From positions 1 through 12,965 of the forward strand of contig NW_014012029.1 in the NCBI RefSeq assembly GCF_000611645.1: DNA of 12,965 nucleotides, given 5' to 3'. A model generated the notes under the pieces. It was not told where the DNA came from. It ran no database searches and worked only from the letters and a program-made list of their open reading frames with translations. Position 1 is the first letter of the stretch. Each line of letters begins with the position of its first letter. The stretch comes from Monoraphidium neglectum. Its lineage: Eukaryota > Chlorophyta > Chlorophyceae > Sphaeropleales > Selenastraceae. The position numbers were made by a program, and so were the translations under genes. This document shows, piece by piece, positions 1-9,057 of the stretch.

Positions 1-78
1 GCGCGGGGCAAGGCGGGCGGCGGCGGCGGCGGCGCGGCGCGGGCGCGGCAGGCGCTGCGGGAGAGCAACGCTGCGTGA
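1..78 (+). CDS. C-terminal fragment of an unidentified Gly/Ala/Arg-rich protein (partial)
   Basis: Frame 1 on the plus strand is open from the window edge and ends at a TGA at 76-78. It encodes a short low-complexity tail: a six-glycine run followed by AARARQALRESNAA. Nearly every codon ends in G or C until the last few, which resembles the GC3 of the confirmed exons to the right and differs from the flanking non-coding DNA. GC content falls sharply just after the stop. This fits the 3' end of a plus-strand gene converging on the dehydrogenase gene. No TGTAA lies on the plus strand in the following 700 bases, so its 3' end is not marked. The family cannot be recognised from 25 low-complexity residues, and a chance frame in a GGC repeat is a real alternative. 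Confidence 0.35.
   Translation, partial: ARGKAGGGGGGAARARQALRESNAA
19..41. repeat. GGC trinucleotide repeat
   Basis: An uninterrupted run of GGC/CGG units. In the plus-strand reading it encodes the polyglycine part of the partial protein at 1-78. Confidence 0.8.
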
Positions 79-348
79 GGCGGGGCCTCCAGGGGCCGGG
101 GGCCGGTTTTGTTGACGCTGCTGCTCTAGAGTGCTTCTACTCAGCATGTGACCCTTTGAACGACCCGTGTGACATGCAATGAGATGAGTTGGTTGACGAT
201 GACTCGGCTGTTGGTTGCTGCGCTGCTGTGAATCGGTCCTGTACTGCAAGCCTTTCCCTTGAATCCCAGTGGTTTGCACAATCACATCTGGTGGGACTTT
301 TGTATGGTAACTGTACTGACTGATTGCCTTGAGCGTCCAGCTGGCACA

Positions 349-353
349 TTACA
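349..353 (-). terminator. Candidate poly(A) signal TGTAA for the dehydrogenase gene
   Basis: TTACA on the plus strand reads TGTAA on the minus strand, the motif used as polyadenylation signal in most chlorophyte nuclear genes. It is the only occurrence on that strand that I found between the stop codon at 808 and the left gene. It implies a 3' UTR of about 470 nt. Confidence 0.5.
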
Positions 354-413
354 ACCTGGTTGCTTGAATGCAAGCACAATGTACAAGAGCACACAAGGTT
401 GAACATGTGTGCA

Positions 414-432
414 TGCACACACACACACACTG
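414..432. repeat. Short (CA)n microsatellite
   Basis: About eight CA units after a TGCATG. It lies in the presumed 3' UTR of the dehydrogenase, where it would be (TG)n in the transcript. Confidence 0.75.
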
Positions 433-657
433 AGACGACAACCCTGAGCCGCCCTGACCCTGCAGCGATGCACCCTCCTCACAGTGCAGTGCTGTGCAGT
501 GTCCCAGCCCAAAGAAAATTGGCGGGACAGCTCACACACAACAACCTGAAGCGGCTCAAATGCTGTTAAAACCAATGTGTCGGCCATCAATCATCAGATC
601 AGCAGCCTTGCAGCGTGACACAGCGACGCGCATATATCCTACCCCGATCACTGCGCC

Positions 658-681
658 GGCTGCAGCGCTCGCGCTGCAGCC
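658..681. other. Perfect 11-bp inverted repeat, likely hairpin in the 3' UTR
   Basis: The arms GGCTGCAGCGC and GCGCTGCAGCC are exact reverse complements with only TC between them. The stem is almost all G/C. It lies about 130 nt past the dehydrogenase stop codon in the direction of transcription, so it would form a very stable hairpin in the mRNA 3' UTR or a cruciform in DNA. Its role is unknown. Confidence 0.6.
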
Positions 682-807
682 CTCACCAAATCTCCCTTCA
701 ACCCCGGCCGCCGATTGGCGGGACTAAAAGGGTCTCAATCTTCACTCCTGCCGCACCACGCGCGCAGCCCCTCGCCCGCGCGTGCAGCTGACGACGCCAG
801 GCCGCCC

Positions 808-1424
808 TCACACCGCCGCCACCGGGCCCTGGTCCCTGGCCGCCTTGGTCTTGAGGACGACCTTCACGCAGCCGTCCGCGGGGCGCTTGGAGTTGAAAAC
901 CTCGTAGCCCTTGTCGGCCTGACGGGCGGGCGGCGACAGGGCGATGACGGTGCAGCGGTGTTTGTGAGGGCGTCAGGATCGAGATCGGGATTCCAATCGG
1001 ACCAGATCGGTTCACGGGCCCCTGCAGACCTGCCCGACTTCTATGGCGTCACTGGTGTGATGACTGCTCTGAAGGCGGCCCGGAAGGCGGCGCGAGGCTG
1101 ATCCTGGGTTGCAGTGCAATTGCAATTCTATCGCTGGCCTGCTGGTGGTACAACAACAATTAACAGCTTTTGTTGCGAGTATCACCATACTCACAAAGAA
1201 CAAGATGCGCGCGCAAGCTCGCTCCCAGATGCAAGCACGCAAGTGCATTGACACACACGTGTGCACGCACCCACATCCCATTCACACACAGCGCGTGCCG
1301 GCTCGTGGGCGCACCTCCTCGAGGGGCAGCAGGTGCGTGATGACCATCGCGGGGTCGAGCTGCTTCGACTTGACCTTGGCCAGCAGCGTGTGCCAGTACT
1401 TCTGCGCTCATGGGTTGCATGGCA

Positions 1425-1464
<40 letters not shown>

Positions 1465-4400
1465 AAAAGGGGTCAAGTTGTTCGGGATGCGGTGGGTACT
1501 TGCAAGTAGATGGATAATGGGGCCAAGTTGCTGGAGCACTGTCGGGGCTTCGATCCAGGGCTGCTGTCTCGACGCCCCAGGAGCCCTGCAATGATGCGGA
1601 ATCGCCCGCTAACTGCACATTTTGCTGCTGATCCTACAGCAATAATGCTCAAACGAGCCAGCGCAGCAGAACAGATTGCAATGAAAAGCCCAATTACGGC
1701 ATGCAGCCGCACCGACCTGCACGGGCGTCTGGCCGCCACGGATCGTGAGCTGCTTCTCCATGAAAGCGCCCAGCTGGAAGGCGTTGACAAAGCCTGCGGT
1801 GGCGACGGGTGGCAGCAGCGGCGCGTAAAACGGCAGGGCGACGCAAACCGTGTTGTCAAGCAGCAGCAGGAAAACACAGAGGCCAGCAGGGCGCACTGTG
1901 TCCGGGTGAGGGCGAAGAGGCTTTTCCAAACGAAACCTCGGGACGGCCTAAAAGCATGTATACGACTGGCACGCACGACCGACTCGCGCGGTAGGTCGGG
2001 CTTGTCGGCAGCCGCACCTGCATACGCTCCGATGACGGAGACGCGGCCGCCCTTCCTGACGGCCCTCACGCACTCGTTGACGATCTCAGGGGTGTCCGTC
2101 TCCAGCTGCGTGTGAGCCGGGGGGCGAGCCGCACAGGGTTCCGTGAGATTTGCGGGCCCAGGGCGGATGGTGGTATGAACGGGGCCTTTGCACGACAAGC
2201 TAGGACTTGCCTTTAGGGGGCCGGGCAGAGGAGACAGCACTGACGACAGTGTCAGTGGTTGAAAAACATGCATGTGTGGTGGGGGGCAGGCCCCAGTTGA
2301 CGGCGTTATCACCCCAGGGCCTAAACCCCGTGACGCCAACCGCACCTGCAGGGAGACCTGCACCTTGTGGATCAGGCTCTGCAATAGAGAGAAGGCATGT
2401 AATGCATCGGCGGCGGCCGCAGAGTGCTATCAGCGGCCGGCAAAGCGAGGGAGGCGCGGCCATAAAGTACGAGTACCGCTGCCAGCTGCAGCAGCCAAAA
2501 AGCCTGGATCAACCAATGGTGCTGTGCCCCCGCGTTGAAGCCGACAATTTGCAGCCTTGACCTTGCGCAGCAGACCACAACCTGCTGCTCGCCCGCCCAC
2601 CGACCCAACCCAGCATGCACCCAATCGTGCGGCCACCCACCGTCGCATAGTGCATGCCCACTGCATCGATAGTCACGTCAGGCGCGCCGCCCGGCTCAGA
2701 AGCCATCATCTCCCTGCACACGCATACGCAGCCGGGACACCACGCCGCAGGGGCCCCTTGAATGCACCGGCTGGCCAGAAAACTCCGACCTCGTCAGTCC
2801 AGTGCGCCCAGAGTCCCCAATCACAAGCGAACGTGCATCAAATGAACCTCATTGAGCCAGGCGGCTGCGGGTGCATCGGACGCTCGCTTGCTCGCACTTG
2901 AGGGCTGTCAGGGGGTTCTTGTCCTTGCGGTTGATCGTCTCGAGGCCCTGGATCTTGGAGGCGGCAAAATCAAGGCGGTACTGGACAGAGTCGATCTGGG
3001 GAGGGCAAGTTGGAGGACGGTCCAAGGTTGAGGGAGACAGGACTTGTTGGAGAGGTTTGGGGAGGGACGTGTTGTGGAGGGGTCGGGGAAGGTGTGCACG
3101 CTCGCGCCATACGAGGGTGCTGATGGACACGTTATAGGCAGAGGCGGGTGCACGTGGGTGTACGATGGGTTGCCAATAGGGCGTTGTGGGTCCGAGGAAG
3201 CTGCCCGCCTTGCCGGCCAACGGCAGAGGAGTGGTGGCTCGGCCCGACCGCCTTCGCACAAGCAGAGGCCCACCCCCGCCGGCTTGCCGCAGTGCGGCAC
3301 ACATGCATGTGTGCTGCGGTCAAGGCCGGCAGCGGGGACCGGAGGGGGCCGGCCGGTCACCAAGACGGCGCTGCTCACCAGGATGATGCGGCGGGCGCCC
3401 CTGTGCTGCGCGCAATGCGCCGTCAGGATGCCGACTGGCAGGGGGCGGGGTGGGGGGAGCAGGGAGGTGGAGTTGTGGCGATGGCCAGGGCGTATACTGG
3501 TGCAGGGAGCGAGGCTGACGCCTGATCTGTCCCAGCTTGCGGCTTTGATCCCTACAACCACCCGGCATGTCAGGACGCAGACGGTTGAGGCACGGCTGGC
3601 CTAGTCAACGACATCATTGTGTTGGGAGCTTGGTGGGCAGCAGTTGAGCACGGGCTGCTTTCAAACATCTACAGACTCAAAAAACTGAACGTGCAGCGGG
3701 CCGACGAAATGGAAGAGCGACGCTATGTACTTCACACGCCCCGCCCGCACTCACCCGGGCCGGCGCCCCAGATGGCCACAACGTCGCCCTCGTGCACCTG
3801 CGGGGCGAGTCGTCAAGCGAGGGCCCCCGCAGCAGCCGCCTCGGCTCTCCGCGTGCCCGCCGACGGCGACCCCAGAGAAGCTGCTTGTAGTTTTTGCTGT
3901 CCCGACACGTGCCGCATCCTGAGCGTTTCCCAGCTGCAAGGACGCTGACCGTATTCGTGACTGCCGCAAACCTAAGCCTTAAACCCTGAACCCTGTCATT
4001 TGCGATTGGCACACCGACACACCGAACTTTCCAGCCCGTGCGCGGACGGTCCGTGCTCATTGCCCCACAGTCCGCAAACATCGGGGAAAGTCTACATCAA
4101 CGTGTGCCGGCGAGCGCCGCTGCGCTCACCTCCCCCAGCTCGCAGGCGTGCCAGGCGGTGGGCAGGATGTCTGACAGCAGCACCACCTGGCACAGGGGGT
4201 GGGAAATTGGAGCGGTGTGGAGGTCAAGAGCAGGCTGTGACGTGAACAGGGCCGGCGCAGGCGTCGACGGACTTGTTGCTGGCACACACACGGAGCGCCG
4301 CGGTGAGTTTGATTGCTGCCACGTGCGAATTCGTGCGTAAACAGGACAAGATTGAGAAAGCATCGCGCTAAAAGCCCCATAAGGCTGCGCTCAGCCGTGC

Positions 4401-7400
4401 AAGCCGCTGTGACAGTCGCCACAGCAGCCGGCCTGCCTGGCAAGCAGGGGAGGCTGCAAGACGCTGTCCACGCAGTAGCAGGGGTCCGCCGGGTCCCCTG
4501 CTTCGGCACAGACGCTCTTCCAAAAAACTGCTAAAAGTTCGATTTTGCCTGGGCCCACCTGCTCGTCTTCCATCGAGTTGGGAACCTTCAGGCAGTTTAC
4601 GTCGGCTGCAGTGGAAGATGGACAGACGGGGCGGCGTGGAGGGGGGGAGGTGCGATTTGTAAACCAATGAGCAGGCCACGCAGAGATGCGCGGCCAGTAT
4701 GGAGAGCAACTTGAGTGTGGGCGATTTAGAAGTTCTCAGCCCGGCCGCCCGCGATCGCAATCCATGCGGCCGCTTCACGTGCAAGCGCTGCGCTTGTCAC
4801 TCCGATTCGCGGCTCCGCCCAGTGCCCGTGAGCAGGTCAATAATTGTGATCAGGCAGGCAGCGCGCGGTTGAAGCCACCCGACCCCTTCAATGCAGCTGA
4901 AAGTCCAGCCAGAATGCACCCACCTACAGGCACACGCACGTACTCAGCCTGGCCCCCCTGCCATCCGCCAGTCAGGTGCGAGTAGCCAAAGAAGCCGCCA
5001 GTGGGCTGTTTTTGTTGGGGGGAGGATGCGATGAGAAAGGCCGTGGGACAGGGAGGCGGTTCAAATCTGACGACGATGCGCTGGCCACAAAAGCGGCAAT
5101 GTCAGAGAGCTGGTGGCCAACGAACAGCCTGCTCGGGGGTGAGTGACGCGTGACCTCACAGCAGCATCTTTCCTGAGCCAATGCAGCGGTGAGAGGCCAC
5201 ATCTGCTGCACAGCCAGGGTTGTTTTTGTTTTGCGGGGCCGTTGCGTGGGGGCGCCCGGGGCGCACCTGGCCGTACAGCGCCTCTTGCACGTGGCTCGGG
5301 TTGCTGTTAAGAGGCGAGAGCAGCAACAGCATGAGCAGCGGGAGCAGCGGAGTTTAGGGCACACAGCATCAGATGGATTTGCAACCTGCATGCATGCGGC
5401 TTTTCGCTGATGCTGTGCAGACGCCGCGTGCGCGGGCGTGCATGTGCGGCGGCGATCACTTGACGTGCGTGCGACCCGCCGCCCCTCGCCCAATCTTCGG
5501 CTGTCTGCGCGCCGATGACTCCCAGCAGCAGACATCTGCACACGCTCGCGTCAACGCCCATGCAACTCATCGCCGCGCGACAAATTGGTCACGCAACTGC
5601 CCGCACGCCTACCCACCGGCGTGCAGGCGGCGCGCCTATGCTCGCGCCTGCCCCCTCGTCATGGCCCGGCCCCCGGTGCAGCAACTCACCTGGATGCGCA
5701 GGAGCTAAAGAGCTGCCTCTGGCAGAAGAAGCACGCGCCGCACGCGATGTCGAAACACACCACCACCCTGTTCCCCGGCGACAGGTGCTTCACCTCCGGG
5801 CCAACCTGGTTTGGTTGGCAGAGGGCGGGCGCCTTGTGGCGCGTCAGTGGTGGCCACAGCAAGCAGCGGGCGTTGCAAAGCTGCTGCGCTGCTGCCGTGC
5901 TGGCCGGAGTCCTGGCAGTAGTCACGGGCTGCGCCGGTGGTTTGCCGTCCGGCCGCCGGCGTGCATGCTGCACGTCATGACTGGGCAGGCATCCGCGGCC
6001 CCGGCCCCGGCCTGCTGGTGGACACGACGGCTGCCTGGCCACTGGCGGCAGCTATTGGTGCAAAAGCGAGGCCCGTGCTGCAGGCCACTGCTCTCTCCTG
6101 TGTCCAACAGCGGCACGCAGCATCCCTGCCGCCCCCCCCCCCTCCACGCAATCCTAAGTGGTACCCCCGCATGCGACCGTGACATCAGTCAAAACTTGTC
6201 ACTCTTCAACCCCTCATCCTTGGGGCTACGCACAGTTAATCGTACATGTGTGCATGTATGTGGTGAGTATATTCAAGTGCGTGCATGTATGTGTTGAAGT
6301 ATGTGATTCACAAACCCACCTCCTCCACGATGCCCATGAACTCGTGGCCCAGCACGTCCCCAGCCTTCATGCCAGGCATCGCGTGGACATACAGGTGCAA
6401 ATCAGAGCTGGGGGGGGGAAGGGGGCCAGGGGGGCGGGGCGTGTGTTTATGCGTGTGTGTTTATGTGTTGTGTATATGCCCGAGACATGGTATGTAACTT
6501 GGATTCACAATTGGGGTTGCAGGCTTGTAATTTGGGGCGTTTGATTTGAGGGTGGTGCGACGGGTGCACTTGTGGGCCCGAGGTGAAATGTAATGCATGG
6601 TGGGTGAGAGTGGCGCCGACCGCTGTGCAAGTGCGCGCACAGCGACGGCGAGCTAGCCACTGTGTTGGTGCAAAGCCTAGGCGCGGGCAAGGGTGTGGGT
6701 GCGCACATATTGCAATTCAATTCGCCACAGTTTTGTCGTGGGGGTTGAGTAGCAGTGAATTTCAAGCAGTGGCCGCCGCCTGGCCTAGCCAGCCCAAGGA
6801 AAAACCAGAGTCAGGTTTGCCAGGCCAAGCCATATTGCCGGCAGCTGGGCGCTGGCCCACCCGCAGATGGCGGTGGACGTGATCTTGATGACGGCGTCGG
6901 TGGCGTCAGTCACGTGGGGCACCGGCACGTCGTGCACCTTGACCTAGAGGTTGCAGTTTTGAGAGCAGCACAAGATGAGTCAGCAGGAGCGACAGCAGGG
7001 GCGTTGCGACAGACGCGCCAGTGGCATCCGAAGCCGGTCGCCTGATCCATGCCAGCCTTCTCCCCACGCATATGGATTGTGTTGCTTTGATGGGGAAATG
7101 TGCGAATGTGAGACGAACAGAATGGGATCGGCAGCTGGATCAACTGCAATGCGCAAGGCCAGCGCCGGTTCGGCGAGTGTGTGAGCGGGACGTGCTTGCC
7201 GCCTGTGTACACGAGCTGCAGCTCCAGCACCTGTGCCCTCCCCCCTTGACTGGCAGCTTCGCCGGCCGCCCATATTAGTCCACCACGGGTGCGCACCTTC
7301 TCTTTGCCCTGCCAGGTCAGCGCCTTCATGCGGCGCGTGTCATCAAGCTTGCCGGCTGGGTTGAGATGCGGGAAGCCCGCCGGCGGCGGCGCTTGGCCCG

Positions 7401-7549
7401 CAGCCGAGTCGATCGCCTGTCATGCCAGTTGAAAGTGGGACATATAGGGACAGGCGTGATGCTTTTGAATCACGGGGTGTACCTCCCAAAACAAGCACAC
7501 GGCTTGGTCGTCGCACCTTGTCCGCGGCGGCAACGGCCTTTCCGGACAT
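808..7549 (-). CDS. Zinc-dependent alcohol dehydrogenase, formaldehyde-dehydrogenase-like (18 exons, complete)
   Basis: Inferred protein of 442 residues of the medium-chain dehydrogenase/reductase superfamily, nearest in pattern to glutathione-independent formaldehyde dehydrogenase and its relatives. Exons, in coding order: 7549-7517, 7416-7297, 6943-6861, 6407-6320, 5805-5690, 5303-5267, 5005-4924, 4605-4559, 4186-4130, 3797-3755, 3434-3379, 2995-2898, 2713-2641, 2378-2346, 2105-2018, 1793-1717, 1401-1315, 918-808. All 17 introns are GT..AG and every phase joins. Catalytic zinc ligands are C78 (ICGSD), H100 (GHE) and D208 (LLSDILPT). The structural zinc lobe is C130, C133, C136, C144 (CGACFFCQRQLFSSC). 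The NAD fold is GAGPVG at 232-237 with D256 after the second strand, favouring NAD over NADP. The expected reaction is NAD-linked oxidation of an alcohol or aldehyde; the substrate is not determined. Translation is taken from ATG 7549, in the context CCACAATG; M41 (family-like MKALTWQGK) and ATG 7714, in the same open frame, are alternatives. Only about 20% of the span is coding. Confidence 0.93.
1427..1463. repeat. (TG)n microsatellite in intron 16
   Basis: About 18 uninterrupted TG units on the plus strand, so (CA)n in the dehydrogenase pre-mRNA. It sits roughly 25-60 nt upstream of the acceptor of the next exon (1401), where a branch point and pyrimidine tract would normally be. Confidence 0.9.
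3297..3314. other. 18-bp perfect palindrome in intron 11
   Basis: GCACACATGCATGTGTGC is its own reverse complement, centred on ATGCAT. It lies inside a dehydrogenase intron. It may simply be a mixed CA/TG microsatellite remnant; related CATGCATGTG strings occur elsewhere in the window. Confidence 0.5.
3971..3995 (+). repeat. Degenerate telomere-like motif (CCCTAAA type) in intron 9
   Basis: CCTAAGCCTTAAACCCTGAA followed by CCCTG resembles three to four decayed units of CCCTAAA, the complement of the TTTAGGG telomere repeat known from plants and Chlorella-type algae. No unit is perfect. It could be chance. Confidence 0.3.
6132..6142. repeat. C11 homopolymer in intron 4
   Basis: An uninterrupted run of eleven C on the plus strand (G run in the dehydrogenase pre-mRNA), within intron 4. 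Such a run is prone to length errors in sequencing and replication. Confidence 0.8.
6410..6439 (+). other. G-rich tract opposite the exon 4 acceptor (polypyrimidine tract / G4 candidate)
   Basis: Successive G runs on the plus strand (G9, G5, G6, G4) could form a G-quadruplex. On the coding strand the same bases form a long C-rich polypyrimidine tract ending at the CAG acceptor of exon 4, which begins at 6407. The splice function is the simplest explanation. Confidence 0.55.
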
Positions 7550-7927
7550 TGTGGAAGCGCGTTTGATCTCAAAAAGTAGTGCAGATCTGAGTGAAACGAT
7601 GCAATTTGGTATGAAATCTGCAAAGGAACGCTGTGCGCCCGCTGCTTGGGCATCGACCCGACGCCCTCCGTGTCCCACTGTTGTCAGAGTGACATCAGCT
7701 ATCCCGAGTGACAAGGCACCTTCTTACTCGGAGTCATAATTTTGATACCGACAATTTGGGCATGTGTCCATGCAAAGTTTTGAGCCAGCTTTGGCTGAAA
7801 GTGGCTGACGGGCGCCGCCCTCGCCCCCTGCCGCCGCCGCCGCTGCTCTGATCGTGTGTGTGTTTCGCAAGGGGAAGATTCGTGACCTGGGCCAGGGGCC
7901 ACTGGCCGACGGGGAGCTCGCGCCCTG

Positions 7928-7932
7928 TTACA
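7928..7932 (-). terminator. Possible poly(A) signal TGTAA for the membrane protein gene
   Basis: TTACA on the plus strand. It is the first TGTAA I find on the minus strand after the stop codon at 9058, which would mean a long 3' UTR of about 1.1 kb. Use of a variant signal closer to the stop is at least as likely. Confidence 0.25.
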
Positions 7933-8373
7933 ATGTCTTGAGCTTTTGATCCGACCGTTTTCAAGAAGCAGCCAAGGAATGGGGCTCCTCGACAGCCAAA
8001 TGTCGGCCGTCAGCGATCATGAGTGCAGGCAGGACGGGCGTTTGCAAGCTTGCCGAATGCGCCTCGGCACCATGCAGCCCTGACACGGAAGGACGCGGCG
8101 CTACCGAGGATTTCTAATCTGCACAAGCATCCGCCAGCGACCATGGGCGCCGCATTGACGCCTTCACCCTCAGGTTGCCAGCCTGGCCGCCGCCCTCTGG
8201 CCAGACCCTGCGTTCGGGTTGCAAGTGTGGGTACACCCATGTAGCCAGACCGGGTAGCCAGCCCTGCAAGAGACGTTGGATGGCCGCAAGCGGTGAGGCG
8301 AAAGACCTCGCCCAAATGTCCGTATATGATTGCATTGCGTTGCTCGTGCGCGTGCTTGCGGGTGAGCCTGTGC

Positions 8374-8490
8374 ACGCTCACGCTCACGCTCACGCTCACG
8401 CTCACACACACACATGCGCACGCGCAAACACGCGTGCCCACACGCAAACACATACACGCACGCAAACATACAGACACGTACACGCACTCA
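8374..8490. repeat. (ACGCTC)5 hexanucleotide array grading into CA-rich satellite
   Basis: Five exact ACGCTC units span 8374-8403, followed by ACACACACAC and then an irregular CA-rich stretch with CACGCAAACA-like motifs to about 8490. The array is in non-coding DNA and looks like replication slippage followed by point decay. Confidence 0.85.
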
Positions 8491-9057
8491 CCTTCAAGGA
8501 TGCTGCGGCGCCATATGTGCACAGCGGTAGCCACACTCCATGCAGCTGAGCTAGTAGGGTCCTGAACAAAAGCAATGCTTTCGAGGCAGCTCTGCCTGCC
8601 AAGAGCATGTCCAGTCAAGCGAGGCTGGCGAGCCTGCCGATGGTCCTGCCTGGGTGCATGCTACCCTCTCCTCCACTTCCGCACAGCATGAGAGCGTGCG
8701 GGCCCTCCTTCGCAGCTGCACGCTCCGGCAGGCACCGGCGATCGGAATGAAGGCACTCCCAGCCGGGGCGGCAGGAAAGACCACCGCCCACTGCCAGCAG
8801 CGCCGCGGCCGCTCCACGCAGTCTTTGCATGCGCGATGACGCAACACGCACGGTATGTGACAAGCACTGAGATCGCCGGCGTTGCACGTCGCAGCAAGTG
8901 GTGGCCGCTCCTGTCCCCATCGCATGGAGCCGCCGGCAGTGGCAGTGGGGCCGGTCCCAGACTCATCGCTTTGGAGAGCGTGTGGGGTCGTGTCTCTGCT
9001 GCTGTGGCGCTGTATTGTCGCTCATTGATCTTGAAGTCATGACCTCAAGCCCTCCAG

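Larger units (their letters stand above)
79..807. other. Convergent 3' intergenic/UTR region
   Basis: No gene is visible here. Base composition is lower in GC and all short reading frames have non-coding-like third positions. The stretch lies between the probable stop of a plus-strand gene at 78 and the stop codon of the minus-strand dehydrogenase at 808. It holds the candidate poly(A) signal of that gene (349-353), a CA microsatellite and an 11-bp inverted repeat. It most likely consists of the two facing 3' UTRs. Confidence 0.7.
7550..9057. other. Gene-free intergenic region between two tandem minus-strand genes
   Basis: I see no supported gene. Reading frames here are short, lack recognisable motifs and have no consistent codon bias. 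The right part should be the 3' UTR of the membrane protein gene (stop at 9058). The left part, roughly 7550-7930, should hold the 5' UTR and promoter of the dehydrogenase; I could not identify a convincing TATA box. A TGTAA on the minus strand lies at 7928-7932. The middle holds a hexanucleotide/CA satellite. Confidence 0.65.

Noticed and set aside
1510..2115. Plus-strand open frame of 201 codons
   Set aside because: It is antisense to two dehydrogenase exons (1793-1717 and 2105-2018) and the introns around them; no protein motif is visible.
5515..6297. Plus-strand open frame of 260 codons
   Set aside because: It covers the exon 5 region of the dehydrogenase in antisense plus introns. The translation has no recognisable domain and the frame is long only because GC-rich DNA has few stops.
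2397..6594. Plus-strand TGTAA motifs (near 2399, 4658, 6491, 6526 and 6590)
   Set aside because: They lie in introns of the minus-strand dehydrogenase on the wrong strand to end it, and no plus-strand gene precedes them.
8370..8490. CRISPR-like repeat array
   Set aside because: The units are 6-bp direct repeats without spacers, in a eukaryotic nuclear context; this is a simple satellite.
8010..8618. Minus-strand open frame of 202 codons in the intergenic region
   Set aside because: A large part is translated satellite repeat (alternating Val/Ser/Cys and Arg/Glu-like patterns in the different frames). No splice-compatible partner exon or motif was found.
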